The position numbers were made by a program, and so were the translations under genes. This document shows, one piece after another, positions 62,059 through 62,959 of a stretch of 62,959 nt of DNA (the first letter of the stretch is position 1; each line of letters begins with the position of its first letter). The notes under the pieces were generated by a model. The model had not been told where the DNA came from. It saw only the letters and a program-made list of their open reading frames with translations, and did no database searches. This DNA is from Tannerella sp. (GTDB lineage Bacteria; Bacteroidota; Bacteroidia; Bacteroidales; Tannerellaceae), in contig JAISUX010000021.1 of the NCBI GenBank assembly GCA_031271805.1, forward strand, positions 1 to 62,959, in the 5' to 3' direction.

Positions 62059-62088
62059 GATGAAAGTAGAACAAATAAATAATATGTT

Positions 62089-62328
62089 ATGCTGAAAGAT
62101 TTATTTTTATGGTATTTGGCCAATCAAGACCGGTTAGTTAAGCGGTATAACGGCAAGTATGTTGCTATTAGCGGGAACAAGGTAGTGGGTTCATACGATA
62201 GCGATTGTAAGGCTGTTGCGGAGACCGAGAAGAAGTATCCGTTGGGTACTTTTATTGTCCAGAAGTGCACACCCGGTACTGAGGCATATACCTTTAATTG
62301 CTTCTCGCCTAACGTTACTTTTGTATGA
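62089..62328 (+). CDS. small conserved hypothetical protein (DUF5678-like)
   Basis: A 79-residue protein without signal or membrane segment: LANQDRLVKRYNGKYVAISG, KVVGSYDSDCKAVAETEKKY, PLGTFIVQKCTPG. It resembles DUF5678-type small proteins that in Bacteroidales often precede a retropepsin-like aspartic protease gene; this is from memory of the pattern. Its stop overlaps the next start (ATGA). The promoter is module copy 3. Function unknown. Confidence 0.75.
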   Translation: MLKDLFLWYLANQDRLVKRYNGKYVAISGNKVVGSYDSDCKAVAETEKKYPLGTFIVQKCTPGTEAYTFNCFSPNVTFV

Positions 62329-62462
62329 AAGAACAGGCTTTCACTTTATTGTTTCCCGGACGCGCCGATCGCTTGATTACCAATTGCGGCGTTAGCAAGA
62401 ATACAGTAACAACAAAAATTTGGACACGTTTCAATAAAGCGATATATTTGCGCCCATTATGA
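62325..62462 (+). pseudogene. truncated N-terminal stub, possibly of a retropepsin-like protease
   Basis: Forty-five codons beginning MKEQAFTLLFPGRADRLITN then CGVSK. The ATG overlaps the upstream stop by 4 nt, as for a coupled gene. The first 25 residues resemble the start of retropepsin-like aspartic proteases that follow the preceding small gene in relatives. After that the sequence changes (NTVTTKIWTRFNKAIYLRPL), contains a promoter, and ends. The catalytic aspartate region is absent. I infer a gene cut by insertion or deletion near 62395-62420. Confidence 0.5.
62419..62450 (+). promoter_or_regulatory. promoter of the terminal hypothetical gene
   Basis: TTTG (62419-62422), 20 bp, then TATATTTG (62443-62450), both exact. 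It lies inside the truncated stub and 22 bp upstream of ATG 62473, supporting the idea that new DNA with its own promoter begins here. Confidence 0.7.
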
Positions 62463-62472
62463 ACGATAAAAA

Positions 62473-62772
62473 ATGAATTATGAGGAATTATCAAGACAAG
62501 CCAATGCGGTCAATAATAGAACTGCATACATTAACTCCTTATCACTGGGCGAGGAGCAGGGACGCAATGCGGGGGGTAGAAGAAATGTCGAAGCATCCAT
62601 TGTCGGACATTCAATTCAAAGAGCAGGTGAGGCGGAACAAAGAAATAAGGCAGAACAACGTAATGAACAGGAACTGGGTATAAAAAATTATGCCGAGGAA
62701 GTTGGCATATACATATCTTCATTGAGAATAGATAAATCACAATTTGTGACATCAAATAAAAATTTCACGTGA
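62473..62772 (+). CDS. hypothetical protein next to integrase
   Basis: A 99-codon frame starting MNYEELSRQANAVNNRTAYI, rich in Glu/Gln/Asn/Arg in the middle (EAEQRNKAEQRNEQELG), with no signal or membrane part. It has the first ATG after a well-formed promoter. An overlapping frame from ATG 62480 to 62683 (67 codons, MRNYQDKPMRSIIELHTLT) is a competitor, so the coding frame is uncertain. Its TGA lies in the palindrome TCACGTGA, which also holds the stop of the convergent integrase gene. I recognise no family. Confidence 0.45.
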   Translation: MNYEELSRQANAVNNRTAYINSLSLGEEQGRNAGGRRNVEASIVGHSIQRAGEAEQRNKAEQRNEQELGIKNYAEEVGIYISSLRIDKSQFVTSNKNFT

Positions 62773-62959
62773 TAACATTTGATATAACTTGCCGGTTGGC
62801 GTCATCGACTTTTGACCAGTCGAAGGCTATGTATTTAAGGCCTGCAATGGATCGGTCTTTGTGTCCCAATGCTTTGGATATTGTTTTTTCGGGGATGTCG
62901 AGGCTGTCGGCTATGGTTGCCCATGTATAGCGCGCCCAATAGAATGTGAGGCCGGGAAG
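62765..62959 (-). CDS. tyrosine recombinase/integrase, C-terminal end (truncated by window edge)
   Basis: Sixty-four codons on the minus strand, open from the window end to a TGA at 62765-62767. The sequence FYWARYTWATIADSLDIPEK, then ISKALGHKD and LKYIAFDWSKVDDANRQVIS, matches the C-terminus of Bacteroidales site-specific integrases. It has the conserved R of YWARYTW and the H of ALGHKD; the expected catalytic tyrosine is likely in KYIAFDW. Such integrases belong to integrative elements or phages, so an element extends to the right of the window. Confidence 0.85.
   Translation of the reverse strand, partial: LPGLTFYWARYTWATIADSLDIPEKTISKALGHKDRSIAGLKYIAFDWSKVDDANRQVISNVIT

Noticed and set aside
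62480-62683. Alternative 67-codon gene overlapping the terminal hypothetical gene
   Set aside because: Its ATG comes second after the promoter and it ends well before the integrase; I preferred the frame from 62473, though the choice is not secure.
1-62959. tRNA or rRNA genes
   Set aside because: I saw no cloverleaf-like segment with a T-loop GTTCRA signature in the intergenic gaps and no rRNA sequence; a covariance search was not possible.

Overview
The window looks like a chromosomal segment from a member of the Bacteroidales (phylum Bacteroidota). The evidence is a recurrent promoter grammar (TTTG, about 19-21 bp, then TAnnTTTG) in place of -35/-10 boxes, genes without strong Shine-Dalgarno sites, a DUF4289-type putative porin, a GldB homologue, a sigma-70-like ECF factor followed by a membrane-anchored beta-barrel protein, a Vor-type 2-oxoacid:ferredoxin oxidoreductase, a K+-dependent type membrane pyrophosphatase, and a 6S-like (Bacteroidales-1) RNA directly after rplT. 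The ferredoxin-linked enzyme and rubrerythrin point to an anaerobe. I cannot name the genus.

Layout. 1-6569: the end of a 2-oxoacid dehydrogenase E1 gene, a secreted endonuclease/exonuclease/phosphatase lipoprotein, an MFS transporter with folC, and a PIN-PhoH ATPase. 6570-7120 is AT-rich spacer with nested inverted repeats. 7121-11026: YgiQ, ispE and a DEAD-box helicase, packed on the minus strand. 11106-16924: a minus-strand operon ferredoxin-vorB-(new 58-aa membrane protein)-beta-gamma that runs into a porin and a periplasmic solute-binding protein. 17011-20844: glnS, a TPR protein and a DUF368 lipid-carrier flippase. 20978-23624: ECF sigma factor, membrane-anchored beta-barrel protein and a lipoprotein. 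23629-28976: a catabolic cluster of PHP protein, aldolase/short-chain dehydrogenase fusion and zinc dehydrogenase, with a GH16 glucanase between them. 29092-32674: thrS-infC-rpmI-rplT and the 6S-like RNA.

32757-37234: a polyprenyl sugar-phosphate transferase, ruvX, def and a large TPR protein in one overlapping operon. 37319-44418: two two-component systems (a NarL-type regulator with a TPR-histidine kinase and a TlpA-like thioredoxin; a LytTR regulator with a LytS-type kinase) flanking a divergent pair of exported proteins. A duplicated palindrome lies in the divergent promoter region. 44481-45199 is a repeat-rich spacer. 45200-52110: class-I amidotransferase, hppA, hisD, hisG and proS. 52313-58383: rubrerythrin, a cation/H+ antiporter, glgB and manA. 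58448-61195: an operon of EF-hand/LRR lipoprotein, GldB, WbuC-family cupin and HAD phosphatase.

61196-62959 is the accessory edge. It has three diverged copies of one promoter module, a frameshifted Panacea/SocA (DUF4065) antitoxin-like gene, a small conserved ORF followed by a truncated protease-like stub, a hypothetical ORF, and the C-terminus of a tyrosine recombinase entering from the right. This is the most likely boundary of a mobile element. Most of the rest is conserved core or metabolic sequence. The least understood parts are the PHP/aldolase/dehydrogenase cluster, the small Vor-operon membrane protein, the tandem palindromes at 40871-40912, and the promoter modules at the right edge.
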